NCBI RefSeq assembly: GCF_018448905.1
Contig: NZ_RCWA01000002.1
Coordinates: forward strand, 186,001 to 250,000
Direction of reading: 5' to 3'
DNA: 64,000 bases
Source of the DNA: Photorhabdus heterorhabditis
GTDB lineage: Bacteria; Pseudomonadota; Gammaproteobacteria; Enterobacterales; Enterobacteriaceae
In this document: piece after piece, positions 1-12,037 of the stretch
Layout of the letters: the number at the start of each line of letters is the position of its first letter
Position numbering within the stretch: position 1 is the first letter of the stretch
Program-made: the position numbers and the translations under genes
Notes under the pieces: model-generated
Databases searched by the model: none
Seen by the model: only the letters and a program-made list of their open reading frames with translations
Told to the model about the DNA's origin: nothing

Positions 1-194
1 TATGGCAGAGATCATCGTATGTGTTAGCGATATTTAACTTTGGCGAGGTTTCATGTATTGCATAAATGCGGCGATATGGGTGTTGGTTGCCCAAAACGCC
101 GCAAACAATAGGTAACAAACAGATAGAATATTGCGATTAACCTAGTATCTTGAAGTTTGCTGTTGTAATAGCCAGGTTAAAAAGCCGGTGGGGT

Positions 195-941
195 CTATAA
201 AGTTTGACCACATTCAACCTTAATGATCTGTCCTGTCATTGCTTCTGCTTTTAATAACATCAAGGTGACTTCTGCAATATCTTCTGGTGTTGCGATTCGT
301 CCTAAAGGCAAATGCGTACAGAGCATCTGCATTTTTTCCTCTCTTCCTTTCCACCATCTTGTTTCGACCGCTCCAGGTGCCACGCAGTTAACCCTTATCG
401 ATGGAGCCAGTGCCCGAGCTAGGGATCTTGTTAGTCCGTGAACCGCTGATTTGGAAACTGCATAGGGAATAGAAGAACCAAGGCCAGTTTCGCCAGCGAT
501 ACTTCCAACATTCACAATAGCACTTCCTGCTCTTGCTTTGAGATAGGGGGCAGCATATCGGCAGCAATGAAATGTGCCTTTCACATTAACGTCGATAATG
601 GTATCCCAAATATCATCAGATATAGCCTCAAGATCTTCAAATTGAAGTTGCTTTGTTGTCCCTGCATTATTAACTAGATAGTCGATTCCGTTAAATTTTT
701 CCACGACGGTGTTTATCATGGTTTTTACTGCTGATTCGTCGGCAACATCCGCTTTTATTGCTATGGCTTGTCCCCCATCTCTAATAATAGATTCGGTTGT
801 TTCCAATGCCTCAAGTTCACTTTGTGAATAGATCACTGCTACAGCTGCACCTTGTTTCGCCAACATAACACTGATGGCTCGCCCGATACCGGTCGCACCG
901 CCAGTAATAATGGCTGTCTTACCTTGGAATTCTTTATGCAT
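195..941 (-). CDS. SDR-family NAD(P)-dependent oxidoreductase
   Basis: A 248-residue classical short-chain dehydrogenase/reductase, predicted to be cytosolic. The Rossmann cofactor motif TGGATGIG is at residues 13-20, NNAG at 91-94, the catalytic Ser of NVGS at about 147 and YAVSK (Tyr160, Lys164) follow in the expected order; length is typical of the family. The start is supported by a strong GAGGAGG ribosome binding site just upstream. It resembles FabG-like and glucose-1-dehydrogenase-like enzymes, but the substrate cannot be read from sequence. It is not operonic with the next gene, which lies on the other strand beyond an ERIC repeat. Family assignment is firm, exact reaction unknown. 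Confidence 0.9.
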   Translation of the reverse strand: MHKEFQGKTAIITGGATGIGRAISVMLAKQGAAVAVIYSQSELEALETTESIIRDGGQAIAIKADVADESAVKTMINTVVEKFNGIDYLVNNAGTTKQLQFEDLEAISDDIWDTIIDVNVKGTFHCCRYAAPYLKARAGSAIVNVGSIAGETGLGSSIPYAVSKSAVHGLTRSLARALAPSIRVNCVAPGAVETRWWKGREEKMQMLCTHLPLGRIATPEDIAEVTLMLLKAEAMTGQIIKVECGQTL

Positions 942-1419
942 AAAAACCTCCTCAATAATTTAGTACGTAGCTTGACGAATCATACCTCTCCTATAGACAG
1001 GCTTGCCAGTATCATTATATCCCCAATGGATTTCAAGATGTATCGCGACGGCAAGGGAGTGAATCCCCGTGAGCATAGATAACTCTGTGACTGGGGTGAG
1101 TGAACGCAGCCAACAAAGCAGCTGCTTGAAAGATGAAGGGCATAGAACTATTAGATAGAGGTCTGGTTAATATTACGTTGTAAATGCTCGATGTGATTTT
1201 GTGTGGACTTAATTTAACAAGGTGAATTCATGATGCAGAACATGAGAAATAATATACTTTGCTATTTCCAGTACTGTAATTCATAGCTTACTTGTTCTTT
1301 AATTATAGGCAGAAATAGTTTACGTTCTTTGAGGAGAATTTTGTTGGTCAAAAGTGTCTATTATATTTATTTTTTGTTATAGCTTATGATGATAAATTAA
1401 AAATAATGTCTTCATCACT
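942..1419. other. Intergenic region with ERIC and no gene
   Basis: This 478-base gap between the divergent SDR and MFS genes holds one ERIC copy (1016-1144). The rest is AT-rich, with no convincing coding frame, RNA gene or clear promoter pair that I can defend. Confidence 0.6.
1016..1144 (+). repeat. ERIC repeat (copy 1)
   Basis: A 129-bp enterobacterial repetitive intergenic consensus element in the orientation with ERIC2-like GTGACTGGGGTGAG reading on the plus strand. The left end is slightly altered (TATATCCCC instead of TATACCC) and the right end reads GGGCATA instead of GGGTATA, so it is an older, diverged copy. Confidence 0.9.
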
Positions 1420-2607
1420 ATGAGCAATATAAAATCTTCCCAACTGAGCCATAGCTATCAGTCTTTCCATATCGCAATGAGTGGGTTTTTAGCTCTGGTT
1501 GTTGCTATGGGGATCGGGCGTTTTACCTTCACGCCTCAAGTTCCTTTAATGATTGCAGAATCCCAATTGAACCTGACCGGGGCGGGTATCGTCGCAGCTT
1601 TAAACTATTTGGGTTACCTGGCTGGCTCCTATGACGCGATGCGGGCGCGCAGATTTATTGAATATCGACTCTGGACAGGATTATGGGGAGCGGTGACCAT
1701 TACGTTGCTTTCTGCGCTATTAAATGGACCGGTATTACACGGTATCGCTCGTTTTTTTATCGGTTGGGCAAGTGGCTGGACATTAGTGTTGGCGGCGGCA
1801 TGGGTCAATGAACAGTTAGCCAGATTAAACCGTCCTGCGTTGGGTGCTGCTGTGTTTGCGGGACCTGGCGTGGGGATATTTATCAGTGGCATCCTTGCGG
1901 TAGGTATTCAAGCATGGCAACTGAATGCTGCCGAAGCATGGATACTGTATGGCATTTTGGCTCTGATACTTAGTGTTTATGTTAGTCGGCATTTGCCTCG
2001 TAGTGGTGAGCTACACCGTTCGCAGACAGAGGTGAAAAAACTGATTTTGACACCTGCAATTAAGCGATTGGTATGGAGCTATAGTTTGGCGGGGTTTGGT
2101 TATATTTTACCTGCCACTTTTCTTTCACAAATGGCAAGTGAGCGTTTTCCTGGCAGTTTGTTTGCTCAGTTTGTCTGGCCTATATTTGGTGCCGCTGCGG
2201 TAATCGGCATTGGTTTCGCTATTCTAACCCGTGGTATACTGACAACCCAAATCCGGCTGGCGATCACTTTATGGATTCAGGCGGTAGGTGTGCTTATGCC
2301 TGAGATTATGCCGGGAATAAGTGGTCTGGCGTTAGGATCTTTGCTGGTTGGTGGTGGTTTTATGTGCGTGGTGCAAATGGCGTTTCAGTATGGACGTGAA
2401 TTAGCCCCAGAACATAGTCGCTACATGGCTGGGTTGTTAACTACAGTATATGCTATCGGGCAGTTGGTTGGGCCAATGTTATCTGCGGTTTCTACTGCGG
2501 TAACTGGGAAATTGGAACCCGCTCTGTATGTTGCATTTATTACACTGGTGATTGCTGGGTTGTTAGTTTGCAATAGGAAGAAACCAAACAGCGAAGTTTG
2601 TGTGTAA
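1420..2607 (+). CDS. YbfB/YjiJ-family MFS transporter
   Basis: A 395-residue, highly hydrophobic protein with about 12 predicted transmembrane segments. The N-terminal half carries the GIGRFTFTPQVPLM and LNYLGYLAGSYDA signatures seen in YbfB/YjiJ-type major facilitator proteins, an inner-membrane family without a well-defined substrate. Length agrees with the family (about 390-400). The ATG is preceded by an AT-rich region without a strong Shine-Dalgarno sequence, so the exact start is less certain than the family. It is monocistronic on the plus strand, followed by folE after a 169-base gap. Confidence 0.85.
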   Translation: MSNIKSSQLSHSYQSFHIAMSGFLALVVAMGIGRFTFTPQVPLMIAESQLNLTGAGIVAALNYLGYLAGSYDAMRARRFIEYRLWTGLWGAVTITLLSALLNGPVLHGIARFFIGWASGWTLVLAAAWVNEQLARLNRPALGAAVFAGPGVGIFISGILAVGIQAWQLNAAEAWILYGILALILSVYVSRHLPRSGELHRSQTEVKKLILTPAIKRLVWSYSLAGFGYILPATFLSQMASERFPGSLFAQFVWPIFGAAAVIGIGFAILTRGILTTQIRLAITLWIQAVGVLMPEIMPGISGLALGSLLVGGGFMCVVQMAFQYGRELAPEHSRYMAGLLTTVYAIGQLVGPMLSAVSTAVTGKLEPALYVAFITLVIAGLLVCNRKKPNSEVCV

Positions 2608-2776
2608 AAAATTCATACGATAATGAAAAGCAATCACTGGATAATCACCACGTGCTCATTTACAGTGTATGAAATAGTTACCAATGCGTTGTGATTACCT
2701 TGTTGTGGTACCCATGATTCAAACATCAATTTTACTACCCGCCAGATGATGGAAAGTAATATCTTTGGAGAAAATA

Positions 2777-3433
2777 ATGTCATCCCTAAGTAAAGAAGCT
2801 GAGCTTGTGCATTCGGCGCTGGAAGCTCGTGGTCTTGAAACTCCTTTGCGTGGTCAGGCGTTGGCACCGGAAGTACGTAAGGTGCGGATTGAGGAGCATA
2901 TGACGGAAATTATGAAACTGTTGAATCTTGATCTAAGTGATGACAGTTTGGCGGAAACTCCTAGCCGTATTGCAAAAATGTATGTTGACGAAATTTTTTC
3001 AGGGCTGGATTACAGTAATTTCCCGAAAATTACACTGATAGAAAACAAAATGAAAGTGGATGAAATGGTGACCGTGCGTGATATCACGTTGACCAGTACT
3101 TGCGAACACCATTTTGTGACTATTGATGGTAAAGCTACCGTTGCTTATATTCCAAAGGATAAAGTGATTGGATTGTCTAAAATTAACCGCATTGTGCAGT
3201 TTTTCTCACAGCGCCCGCAGGTACAAGAACGCCTGACACAACAGATTTTGATTGCATTACAAACACTGCTTGGCACCAATAATGTCGCAGTATCTATTGA
3301 TGCGGTCCATTACTGTGTGAAGGCACGAGGCATCCGTGATGCAACCAGTACCACGACAACAACGTCTCTGGGTGGTCTGTTTAAATCCAGTCAGAATACC
3401 CGTCAGGAGTTTTTACGCACGACTCGCCATTGA
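2777..3433 (+). CDS. folE: GTP cyclohydrolase I
   Basis: Converts GTP to 7,8-dihydroneopterin triphosphate, the first step of tetrahydrofolate synthesis; a cytosolic homodecamer in E. coli. The protein is nearly colinear with E. coli FolE. Zinc ligands are visible in TSTCEHHF (Cys109, His111/112) and HYCVKARG near residue 180, with the substrate-binding region [10 protein letters not shown] between them. I chose the ATG at 2777 (218 residues, matching the E. coli N-terminus SLSKEA) over an in-frame TTG at 2765; GGAG lies just upstream. yeiB begins 24 bases downstream, so the two are probably cotranscribed, and folE and yeiB are also neighbours in E. coli. Confidence 0.97.
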   Translation: MSSLSKEAELVHSALEARGLETPLRGQALAPEVRKVRIEEHMTEIMKLLNLDLSDDSLAETPSRIAKMYVDEIFSGLDYSNFPKITLIENKMKVDEMVTVRDITLTSTCEHHFVTIDGKATVAYIPKDKVIGLSKINRIVQFFSQRPQVQERLTQQILIALQTLLGTNNVAVSIDAVHYCVKARGIRDATSTTTTTSLGGLFKSSQNTRQEFLRTTRH

Positions 3434-3457
3434 TAATTTTTACATCGGGATATAAAC

Positions 3458-5360
<1,903 letters not shown>

Positions 5361-5402
5361 CTACTTTACCTGAAATGCCTAAGCAAGTTTTCTCTGTAAG
5401 AA

Positions 5403-5433
5403 AAAAGCCTGACAGCAAGACTGACAGGCTTTT
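5403..5433 (-). terminator. Rho-independent terminator of maeA
   Basis: An inverted repeat with 13-base arms (5403-5415 and 5421-5433; one mismatch, 5-base loop) lies just beyond the maeA stop and gives a T-rich tract on either strand. It separates maeA from sanA. Confidence 0.8.
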
Positions 5434-5456
5434 TTAGGTCTTTTTAAGGCTAAAAA

Positions 5457-7154
5457 TCAGAATGAAGTGCGTTTATACACGCGATATTCAGGTTTCCAGA
5501 AGTTTCGCTCAATAGCTTCATCCAGTGCACCATCTGACGTGACAGTTGCAACACCTTGTATTTGTGCTTCTTTTGCAACTTGTTTAGCAATTTTGCGTGA
5601 AACTGCCTGAATATCATCAATGAGTGGTAGTAATGGGCCTTTACCCTCTTGAGCCAACGGTGAACAATCAGCCAGTGTCCGACTTGCCGCCATCAACATA
5701 CCATCAGTGACGAGTTTGGCTCCTGATGCAATGGCACCTAGGCCAATCCCAGGGAAGATGTAGGAGTTGTTACACTGAGCGATTGGATACTCCTGACCTT
5801 TGTATTTTACCGGATGGAATGGGCTTCCTGTTGCAACCAAGGCGGCACCATCGGTCCAGTTGACAATATCTTCGGGGCGGGCTTCAACACGGGAGGTCGG
5901 GTTGGATAATGGCATTACGATTGGACGTTCGCAGTGTTTGTGCATCTCACGGATGATCTCTTCTGTAAACAGGCCAGCTTGACCTGAAACACCAATCAAG
6001 ACAGTCGGTTTGGCGTTACGAACAACATCGAGTAGAGAGATTGTATCGCTATTCACATCCCATGCAATCAGTGAGTCGCTTTTTTGTACCAGTTTGTTCT
6101 GAAAATCCAACAGATTTGGCAGCTTATCTGTCAGTAAACCAAAACGGTCAACCATGAAAATACGAGCGCGAGCTTGTTCTTCACTTAAACCTTCAGATTT
6201 CATCTGAGCAACGATCTGTTCTGCGATACCACAACCGGCGGAACCTGCTCCCAAGAAAGTAACAGTTTGATCTTTCAATTGACGACCCGCAGCGCGGCTG
6301 GCTGCAATCAAGCTACCCAGAGTAACAGCAGCCGTTCCCTGAATATCATCATTAAAGCAGCAAATCTCATGGCGATAGCGGTTGAGTAGCGGCATGGCAT
6401 TTTTTTGCGCAAAATCCTCAAATTGCAACAATACGTTTGGCCAGCGGCGTTTAACGGCCTGAATAAATTCATCAACGAATTCATCATATTCTTGACCAGT
6501 AATACGTGGATGACGCCAGCCCATATATAGTGGGTCATTCAGGCGCTGTGGGTTATTAGTTCCCACATCCAGTACCACTGGCAGCGTATAGGCTGGGCTA
6601 ATGCCACCACAGGCGGTATACAGGGAAAGCTTACCGATAGGAATACCCATCCCGCCAATACCTTGGTCACCCAGGCCAAGAATGCGTTCGCCATCGGTAA
6701 CAACGATAACTTTTACATTTTGTTTGGTCGCGTTTTGCAGCATGTCATCAATATGGGCTTTGTTTGGGTATGAGATGAACAAGCCTCGGGCGCGGCGATA
6801 AATATCGGAAAAGTGTTCACAAGCCTCACCTACAGTTGGGGTGTAGATGATTGGCATCATTTCGTTCAAATGTGCATCCAGCAGGCGGTAGAACAGGGTT
6901 TCGTTAGTGTCCTGAATATTTCGCAGATAAATGTGTTTGTCTGCATCATTTTCGAAATCAAGGTACTGTCGATAGGCTCGTTCAGCTTGCTCTTCGATGG
7001 TTTCGACGGCTTCAGGTAATAAACCATGCAGGTTAAAGTTGCTACGCTCTTCTTCAGTAAAGGCACTGCCTTTATTCAGCAGGGGGAATTCCAACAGGAT
7101 TGGGCCTGCATAGGGAATATATAATGGACGTTTACTTTCGTGTTCCAGTTCCAT
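5457..7154 (-). CDS. maeA: NAD-dependent malic enzyme
   Basis: Oxidatively decarboxylates malate to pyruvate with reduction of NAD. At 565 residues it has the same length as E. coli MaeA (SfcA). The malic N-terminal domain includes [13 protein letters not shown] and the [16 protein letters not shown] block around residues 160-175; FEDFAQKNA and [12 protein letters not shown] mark the metal/substrate region; the NAD-binding [13 protein letters not shown] lies near residue 300; [14 protein letters not shown] and ATGSPFHPV follow. It stands alone, with a terminator downstream and cdd on the same strand upstream after a 214-base gap. Confidence 0.97.
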   Translation of the reverse strand: MELEHESKRPLYIPYAGPILLEFPLLNKGSAFTEEERSNFNLHGLLPEAVETIEEQAERAYRQYLDFENDADKHIYLRNIQDTNETLFYRLLDAHLNEMMPIIYTPTVGEACEHFSDIYRRARGLFISYPNKAHIDDMLQNATKQNVKVIVVTDGERILGLGDQGIGGMGIPIGKLSLYTACGGISPAYTLPVVLDVGTNNPQRLNDPLYMGWRHPRITGQEYDEFVDEFIQAVKRRWPNVLLQFEDFAQKNAMPLLNRYRHEICCFNDDIQGTAAVTLGSLIAASRAAGRQLKDQTVTFLGAGSAGCGIAEQIVAQMKSEGLSEEQARARIFMVDRFGLLTDKLPNLLDFQNKLVQKSDSLIAWDVNSDTISLLDVVRNAKPTVLIGVSGQAGLFTEEIIREMHKHCERPIVMPLSNPTSRVEARPEDIVNWTDGAALVATGSPFHPVKYKGQEYPIAQCNNSYIFPGIGLGAIASGAKLVTDGMLMAASRTLADCSPLAQEGKGPLLPLIDDIQAVSRKIAKQVAKEAQIQGVATVTSDGALDEAIERNFWKPEYRVYKRTSF

Positions 7155-7325
7155 GAATCTTACTCTTTGAACTAAATGGATAACAAGGTCAATTATAGAT
7201 CCTAAGAGATAGGAAAAATATGTACAGTAAATGTTACTTAATTAGAGGTATTATGGGTGAAAATGAGAGATAACATCCAGATTTGGCTAATAAAATGTTA
7301 CGTTCACTGTTTTCATTGAGGAAAA

Positions 7326-7346
7326 CCCTCTATCTGATATAGAGGG
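7326..7346 (-). terminator. Probable cdd terminator
   Basis: A perfect 8-base inverted repeat (CCCTCTAT/ATAGAGGG, 5-base loop) just past the cdd stop, followed on the minus strand by TTTTCC. The T tract is short, so termination strength is uncertain. Confidence 0.55.
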
Positions 7347-7368
7347 AAAATTGAATTTTTCATCGAAC

Positions 7369-8253
7369 TTAGAGGGTGTAGTGCTCAAATTTACTACAAC
7401 CCAAAGTAGCGAGTATGGATTGAGTTGCGCTTCGTTGGGATAAGTGGCTGTGTTTTCCCTCAATGAGTACCGCTCTTTCGATAGCCAAATAATCACCACC
7501 AGACATATTCATCAAAATCAGTGCTGCTTGTAGTGGGGGTAAGCTTGGGTTAAATGCAGCATTTTCTGCGTAACGGCCAGAATAGATTTTTCCGTTTTTT
7601 CCCAAAAGTGCGATACCACTGTATGAATTGCTGTATGGGGCATGGCTCTGGTTTGCTGCATCTAGTGCAGTTAGTACCAGTTTATCGGTGGTTTCTAATT
7701 TATAGCCATGATTAATCGGGTCCATTAACAGAGTGGTAATCCCCAGATCGTTTGGACCAAATGAATCGGGTAAATAGTCACCTAATGTTGAAGGTGTTTG
7801 CTTTGGTAGATGGACCTCTAGTTGTGTGCCACTATTAAGTTCGTTCATAAACTGACGGCAGTGACCGCATGGAGAGTAATTCACGGTAATGGATGTCAAT
7901 TTTTTCTCGCCCCGCAACCAAGCGTGGGTGATAGCACATTGTTCAGCATGAATTGTTTGCTGTAACGGCACGCCGGTAAATTCCATATTGGCACCAAAGT
8001 AGAGGTTTCCGCTTTCTCCACGGGCAATTGCACCGACATTAAAATGCGATATCGGCGTGAGGGAACATGCTGCTGCTAATGGCAGCAGAGCAATCGCCAA
8101 TGTGTTATCGTCAAAGCCACAGGCTTTCTTGATGGATTTCGCTTGTTCAGCGGTAAGCATAGCAGGAAAGTTGTCGTTTCCTGCATAGGGCAAAAGTGCA
8201 TCCTGTAGTTTAGATGGCAACTGTGCCCAGATAGAGTGAAAACGAGCTTGCAT
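7369..8253 (-). CDS. cdd: Cytidine deaminase
   Basis: Deaminates cytidine and deoxycytidine to uridine forms in pyrimidine salvage. At 294 residues it is the long enterobacterial type with a catalytic N-terminal domain and a degenerate second cytidine-deaminase domain, forming a homodimer in E. coli. The active site HAEQC (His and Glu near 102-104) and the zinc cysteines in SPCGHCRQ (about 129 and 132) are intact. The order yohJ-yohK-cdd-sanA is as in E. coli, but maeA lies between cdd and sanA here. Confidence 0.97.
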   Translation of the reverse strand: MQARFHSIWAQLPSKLQDALLPYAGNDNFPAMLTAEQAKSIKKACGFDDNTLAIALLPLAAACSLTPISHFNVGAIARGESGNLYFGANMEFTGVPLQQTIHAEQCAITHAWLRGEKKLTSITVNYSPCGHCRQFMNELNSGTQLEVHLPKQTPSTLGDYLPDSFGPNDLGITTLLMDPINHGYKLETTDKLVLTALDAANQSHAPYSNSYSGIALLGKNGKIYSGRYAENAAFNPSLPPLQAALILMNMSGGDYLAIERAVLIEGKHSHLSQRSATQSILATLGCSKFEHYTL

Positions 8254-8325
8254 AGAACGATCTCCAAATTAAGTTAAGATAATTTTAGGCTGTTTGGTCA
8301 GGTTTTTAATGTGATTAACATCATA

Positions 8326-8467
8326 TATACCTGTTATCTTTCAAGTTGTCTCTTTGTTGGCTGCACTCACTCACCCCGGTCACAGTGTTATCTATGACAT
8401 AGTTATCTATGCTCCCGGGGATTCGCTCCTTTGCCGTCGCGATCCATCTTGAAATCTATTGGGTATA
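8326..8467 (-). repeat. ERIC repeat (copy 2) with 15-bp internal duplication
   Basis: ERIC in minus orientation, 142 bp rather than 127. The excess is a tandem duplication of about 15 bases around GTTATCTATG near the centre (about 8385-8420), which lengthens the loop side of the palindrome. Ends TATACCT and GGGTATA are intact. Confidence 0.92.
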
Positions 8468-8532
8468 GATGGTGAAATTTTTGTAATTAAAGCCAGTAAT
8501 TTAGAGATCTGCATCAAATTTTTTAACTATAA

Positions 8533-9228
8533 CTAGCCAAATAAGTATAGTAGCACTGGGAACACAAAAGGGGCCGTCAGTGAAGTAATGATACCGCAGG
8601 TCATCAGTGCTAATGAGCTATATGCGCCTTCAATAAAATTAACTTCCGCGCAACGGGCGGTACCTAAAGCATGTGATGCGGTTCCCATTGCTAAGCCGCG
8701 GGATGCTTTAGTTTTTACCTGCAAAATATCGAATAGGTTATGACCAAATACGGCGCCAAGAATACCGACAAAAATGACACAAGCGGCGCTAATTGCAGGA
8801 ATACCGCCGATAGCATCGGCGACTGCCATTGCGATAGGCGTAGTGACTGATTTAGGAAGTATAGAGGCTGCCATTTCAGGTGTGGCGCCTGTCCACAGTG
8901 CAATAGCAGTACCTGTCACCATAGCAACGATACTGCCGATAAAACAGATACTGATGATGGATTTCCATTGGGCCCGGATCTGGTGCAGCTGTTCATATAA
9001 AGGAAATGCCAACGCAACCACGGCGGGCTGGAGCAGATCATTTAAAATCCGGCTGCCTGCGAAATAGTGATCATAGGGGGTATTGGTTATTATCAATATC
9101 GGAATAAGCACTGCGATAGAAACCAATAAAGGATTAAGAATGGGAACTTTGAGCTGTAGTGAAAGTTTTCTTGCAATGTAGAATACAATCAATGTCAGTG
9201 GTAGTGACCACCAAATATGACTTAACAT
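8533..9228 (-). CDS. yohK: LrgB-family membrane protein YohK
   Basis: A 231-residue LrgB/CidB-type inner-membrane protein with about six or seven hydrophobic helices. Family signatures KSVTTPIAMAVADAIGG and SHALGTARCAEVN are present. In E. coli YohK pairs with YohJ; the relatives LrgAB/CidAB of Gram-positive bacteria modulate murein hydrolase activity or metabolite export, but the role here is inferred only. It starts 2 bases after yohJ ends, so translation is probably coupled. Confidence 0.93.
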   Translation of the reverse strand: MLSHIWWSLPLTLIVFYIARKLSLQLKVPILNPLLVSIAVLIPILIITNTPYDHYFAGSRILNDLLQPAVVALAFPLYEQLHQIRAQWKSIISICFIGSIVAMVTGTAIALWTGATPEMAASILPKSVTTPIAMAVADAIGGIPAISAACVIFVGILGAVFGHNLFDILQVKTKASRGLAMGTASHALGTARCAEVNFIEGAYSSLALMTCGIITSLTAPFVFPVLLYLFG

Positions 9229-9230
9229 TT

Positions 9231-9659
9231 TTATTTCTCTTGTTTCTGTTGTTCAATCTTCACTTCTGATACGGAGCCAATAACCGGACGTTCACGGTGA
9301 ATATAATGGGAACTGTAAGCAACGATAATCATAACAACGGCGGTGCTGATCAAGCATGAAAGGACAATCGGTAGCATCTGTTGGCTGATCTGATCGTAAT
9401 AATTCATAATGCCTACACCGATAGGCAGAAACAGCAGGGTCATATTTTTCAGTAACAGGCTACAACCGGGTTTTGCCCAGTGAGCAGGGATAAGCTGGAA
9501 AGCGAGTAAAACGAACAATATCAACATACCGATAATACTGCCAGGGATAGCGATGGGTAGCAGGGCAGAGACGGCATTACCTGCCAGTAGACACAGATAA
9601 ATCAGTACAAATGCTCGCAGGTACTGCCAACCTATAATCAGTACTTCACGAAACGACAT
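9231..9659 (-). CDS. yohJ: LrgA-family membrane protein YohJ
   Basis: A 142-residue LrgA/CidA-type holin-like protein with four predicted transmembrane helices; [18 protein letters not shown] and [15 protein letters not shown] match E. coli YohJ. I chose the ATG at 9659, which has AGGA eight bases upstream, over an in-frame start 13 codons earlier. It is the first gene of yohJK. The C-terminal tail (after about residue 120) is charged and slightly longer than in E. coli. Confidence 0.92.
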   Translation of the reverse strand: MSFREVLIIGWQYLRAFVLIYLCLLAGNAVSALLPIAIPGSIIGMLILFVLLAFQLIPAHWAKPGCSLLLKNMTLLFLPIGVGIMNYYDQISQQMLPIVLSCLISTAVVMIIVAYSSHYIHRERPVIGSVSEVKIEQQKQEK

Positions 9660-9730
9660 AACAAAATTCCTAATTCCAGTGAGGCATTCATCATACAATT
9701 AACGCTGAAAATGTGCCATAAATCACATTT

Positions 9731-9761
9731 AAAAAAGCGGGGATCATGGCTGATCCCCGCT
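9731..9761 (-). terminator. Rho-independent terminator of metG
   Basis: A perfect 11-base stem (AGCGGGGATCA with its complement, 4-base loop, 9736-9761) followed on the minus strand by a run of six T, just downstream of metG. A strong, canonical terminator. Confidence 0.9.
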
Positions 9762-9789
9762 AAGATATATTCATAAGATGAATTTATTG

Positions 9790-11817
9790 CTATTTCACTT
9801 GCATACCGGGTTGTGCACCGCTGTCAGGGCTGAGTAGGAAAATATCTTTTCCGCCAGGGCCAGCAGCCATTATCATACCTTCAGAAACACCAAAGCGCAT
9901 TTTACGCGGCGCTAGGTTAGCCACCATCACGGTCAAACGGCCTTCCAGCGCTTTTGGATCAGGATAACTGGAGCGGATACCGGAAAACACCTGACGAGTT
10001 TCGCCACCCAGATCCAGATTCAGTTTCAGTAACTTATCTGAACCTTCTACGAAATCAGCTTGTTTAATAAGGGCGATTCGCATATCAACTTTAGCGAAAT
10101 CATCAAAGGTGATCGTGTCTTGAATGGGATCATCTGCCAATGGGCCACTGACTTTCTGTGGTGTGTTAATGTTTTCCTTAGATGCAGCAACCATAACATT
10201 CACTTTGTCCATATCCATACGGCTGAACAGAGCCTTAAAGGCGGAAACCTGATGATCCAGTAGAGGTTGTTCAATGTCATTCCAAGTTAATTCTGTGTTC
10301 AGGAACGCTTCGGCACGTTCTGCCAGACTTGGCAAAACCGGTTTAAGGAAAGTCATTAGAACACGGAACAGGTTGATTCCCATTGAACAGATAGCTTGAA
10401 GATCTGCATCACGGCCTTCTTCTTTTGCCACAACCCATGGCGCTTGTTCATCCACATAACGGTTTGCTAAATCAGCCAGAGTCATGATTTCACGGATTGC
10501 TTTACTGAATTCGCGGTTATTGAACTCTTCTTCGATCACTTTCGCCCCATCAATAAACTTCTGGTAAAGCGCTGGATCAGCCAGTTTATCCGCCAGCTTG
10601 CCACTAAACCGTTTATTAATGAAACCTGCATTACGGGATGCCAAGTTAACAACTTTGTTAACGATATCGCTGTTAACACGCTGAACAAAATCTTCCAGAT
10701 TCAAATCGATATCGTCAATACGGGAAGAGAGTTTAGCTGCATAGTAATAGCGCAGGCAGTCTGCATCCAGATGATCCAAGTAAGTGCTGGCCTTAATAAA
10801 AGTACCCCGGGATTTGGACATTTTTGCACCGTTTACGGTCACATAGCCGTGAACAAATATATTTGTTGGCTTACGATAACCGCTGCCTTCCAGCATGGCA
10901 GGCCAGAACAGACTGTGGAAATAGACAATATCTTTACCGATAAAGTGATAAAGATCAGCGGTGGAATCTTTTGCCCAGAAATCATCAAAGCTCAGATTTC
11001 CGCGTTTGTCACATAAATTTTGGAAGGAACCCATATAGCCAATAGGAGCATCCAGCCAAACATAGAAATATTTGCCGGGCGCATCAGGAACTTCAAAACC
11101 AAAATAAGGGGCATCACGGGTGATATCCCACTGTTGTAAACCGGACTCAAACCATTCTTGCATTTTGTTAGCAACTTGTTCCTGTAATGCACCGGAGCGG
11201 GTCCATGCTTGTAGCATGTTACTGAATGCAGGTAAATCGAAGAAAAAGTGTTCTGTTTCACGCATTTCTGGTGTCGCACCAGAGACAGCCGAACGTGGGT
11301 TGATCAGCTCAGTAGGACTGTAAGTAGAACCGCAAACTTCACAGTTATCGCCGTATTGATCTTCTGCTTTGCATTTCGGGCAATTGCCTTTTACAAAGCG
11401 ATCCGGCAGGAACATACCTTTCTCAGGATCATATAACTGAGAAATAGTACGATTCTTAATATGACCGTTCTTTTTCAGCTCCAGATAAATTTTAGTTGAT
11501 AACTCTTGGTTCTCTTTGCTGTGCGTGGAGTGATAGTTATCATAGCTAACTGAAAAGCCAGTAAAATCCTGATGATGTTCTTGGTTCACGGCTGCGATCA
11601 TCTCTTCAGGAGCAATACCCATTTGCTGAGCTTTCAGCATGACTGGTGTTCCATGAGCATCGTCGGCGCAGATAAAGTGAACCTCTTTGCCGCGCATTCG
11701 CTGAAAACGGACCCAAATATCTGCCTGGATATGTTCCAGCATGTGACCGAGATGGATTGGACCGTTAGCATATGGTAACGCACACGTCACCAATAATTTT
11801 TTTGCGACTTGAGACAT
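9790..11817 (-). CDS. metG: Methionyl-tRNA synthetase
   Basis: Charges tRNA-Met and initiator tRNA with methionine. The 675-residue protein has the class I Rossmann domain with the HIGH variant HLGH (about residues 22-25), a zinc knuckle with cysteines in [18 protein letters not shown] (about 145-162), the KMSKS loop in [10 protein letters not shown] (about 333-337), the helical anticodon domain, and the C-terminal tRNA-binding dimerisation domain (from about 570; [12 protein letters not shown]). It diverges from mrp, as metG does in E. coli, and ends at a strong terminator. Confidence 0.98.
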   Translation of the reverse strand: MSQVAKKLLVTCALPYANGPIHLGHMLEHIQADIWVRFQRMRGKEVHFICADDAHGTPVMLKAQQMGIAPEEMIAAVNQEHHQDFTGFSVSYDNYHSTHSKENQELSTKIYLELKKNGHIKNRTISQLYDPEKGMFLPDRFVKGNCPKCKAEDQYGDNCEVCGSTYSPTELINPRSAVSGATPEMRETEHFFFDLPAFSNMLQAWTRSGALQEQVANKMQEWFESGLQQWDITRDAPYFGFEVPDAPGKYFYVWLDAPIGYMGSFQNLCDKRGNLSFDDFWAKDSTADLYHFIGKDIVYFHSLFWPAMLEGSGYRKPTNIFVHGYVTVNGAKMSKSRGTFIKASTYLDHLDADCLRYYYAAKLSSRIDDIDLNLEDFVQRVNSDIVNKVVNLASRNAGFINKRFSGKLADKLADPALYQKFIDGAKVIEEEFNNREFSKAIREIMTLADLANRYVDEQAPWVVAKEEGRDADLQAICSMGINLFRVLMTFLKPVLPSLAERAEAFLNTELTWNDIEQPLLDHQVSAFKALFSRMDMDKVNVMVAASKENINTPQKVSGPLADDPIQDTITFDDFAKVDMRIALIKQADFVEGSDKLLKLNLDLGGETRQVFSGIRSSYPDPKALEGRLTVMVANLAPRKMRFGVSEGMIMAAGPGGKDIFLLSPDSGAQPGMQVK

Positions 11818-12037
11818 AATAAGGATCTGACTTCCATAAGTGAAAAAGGGAATTCGATGTTACCTGATCAGAAAAATTGTCGCTAGGGTAACACTTAATC
11901 TTAGCGAGTTTTATTGAATAAAAATCGAATCAGTGAGCTGGAAATGAGTTTTTATACCTGATCTTATCCGAACTCGTTTGGTTCTGTTATGATGAAAAGA
12001 TGGTTTTTAGGTAATAGCGATAATCAAAGGAGCCGGG

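Noticed and set aside
1-194. Possible end of a gene entering from the left edge
   Set aside because: Frames are short before stops and show no family signature; cannot be supported from this sequence.
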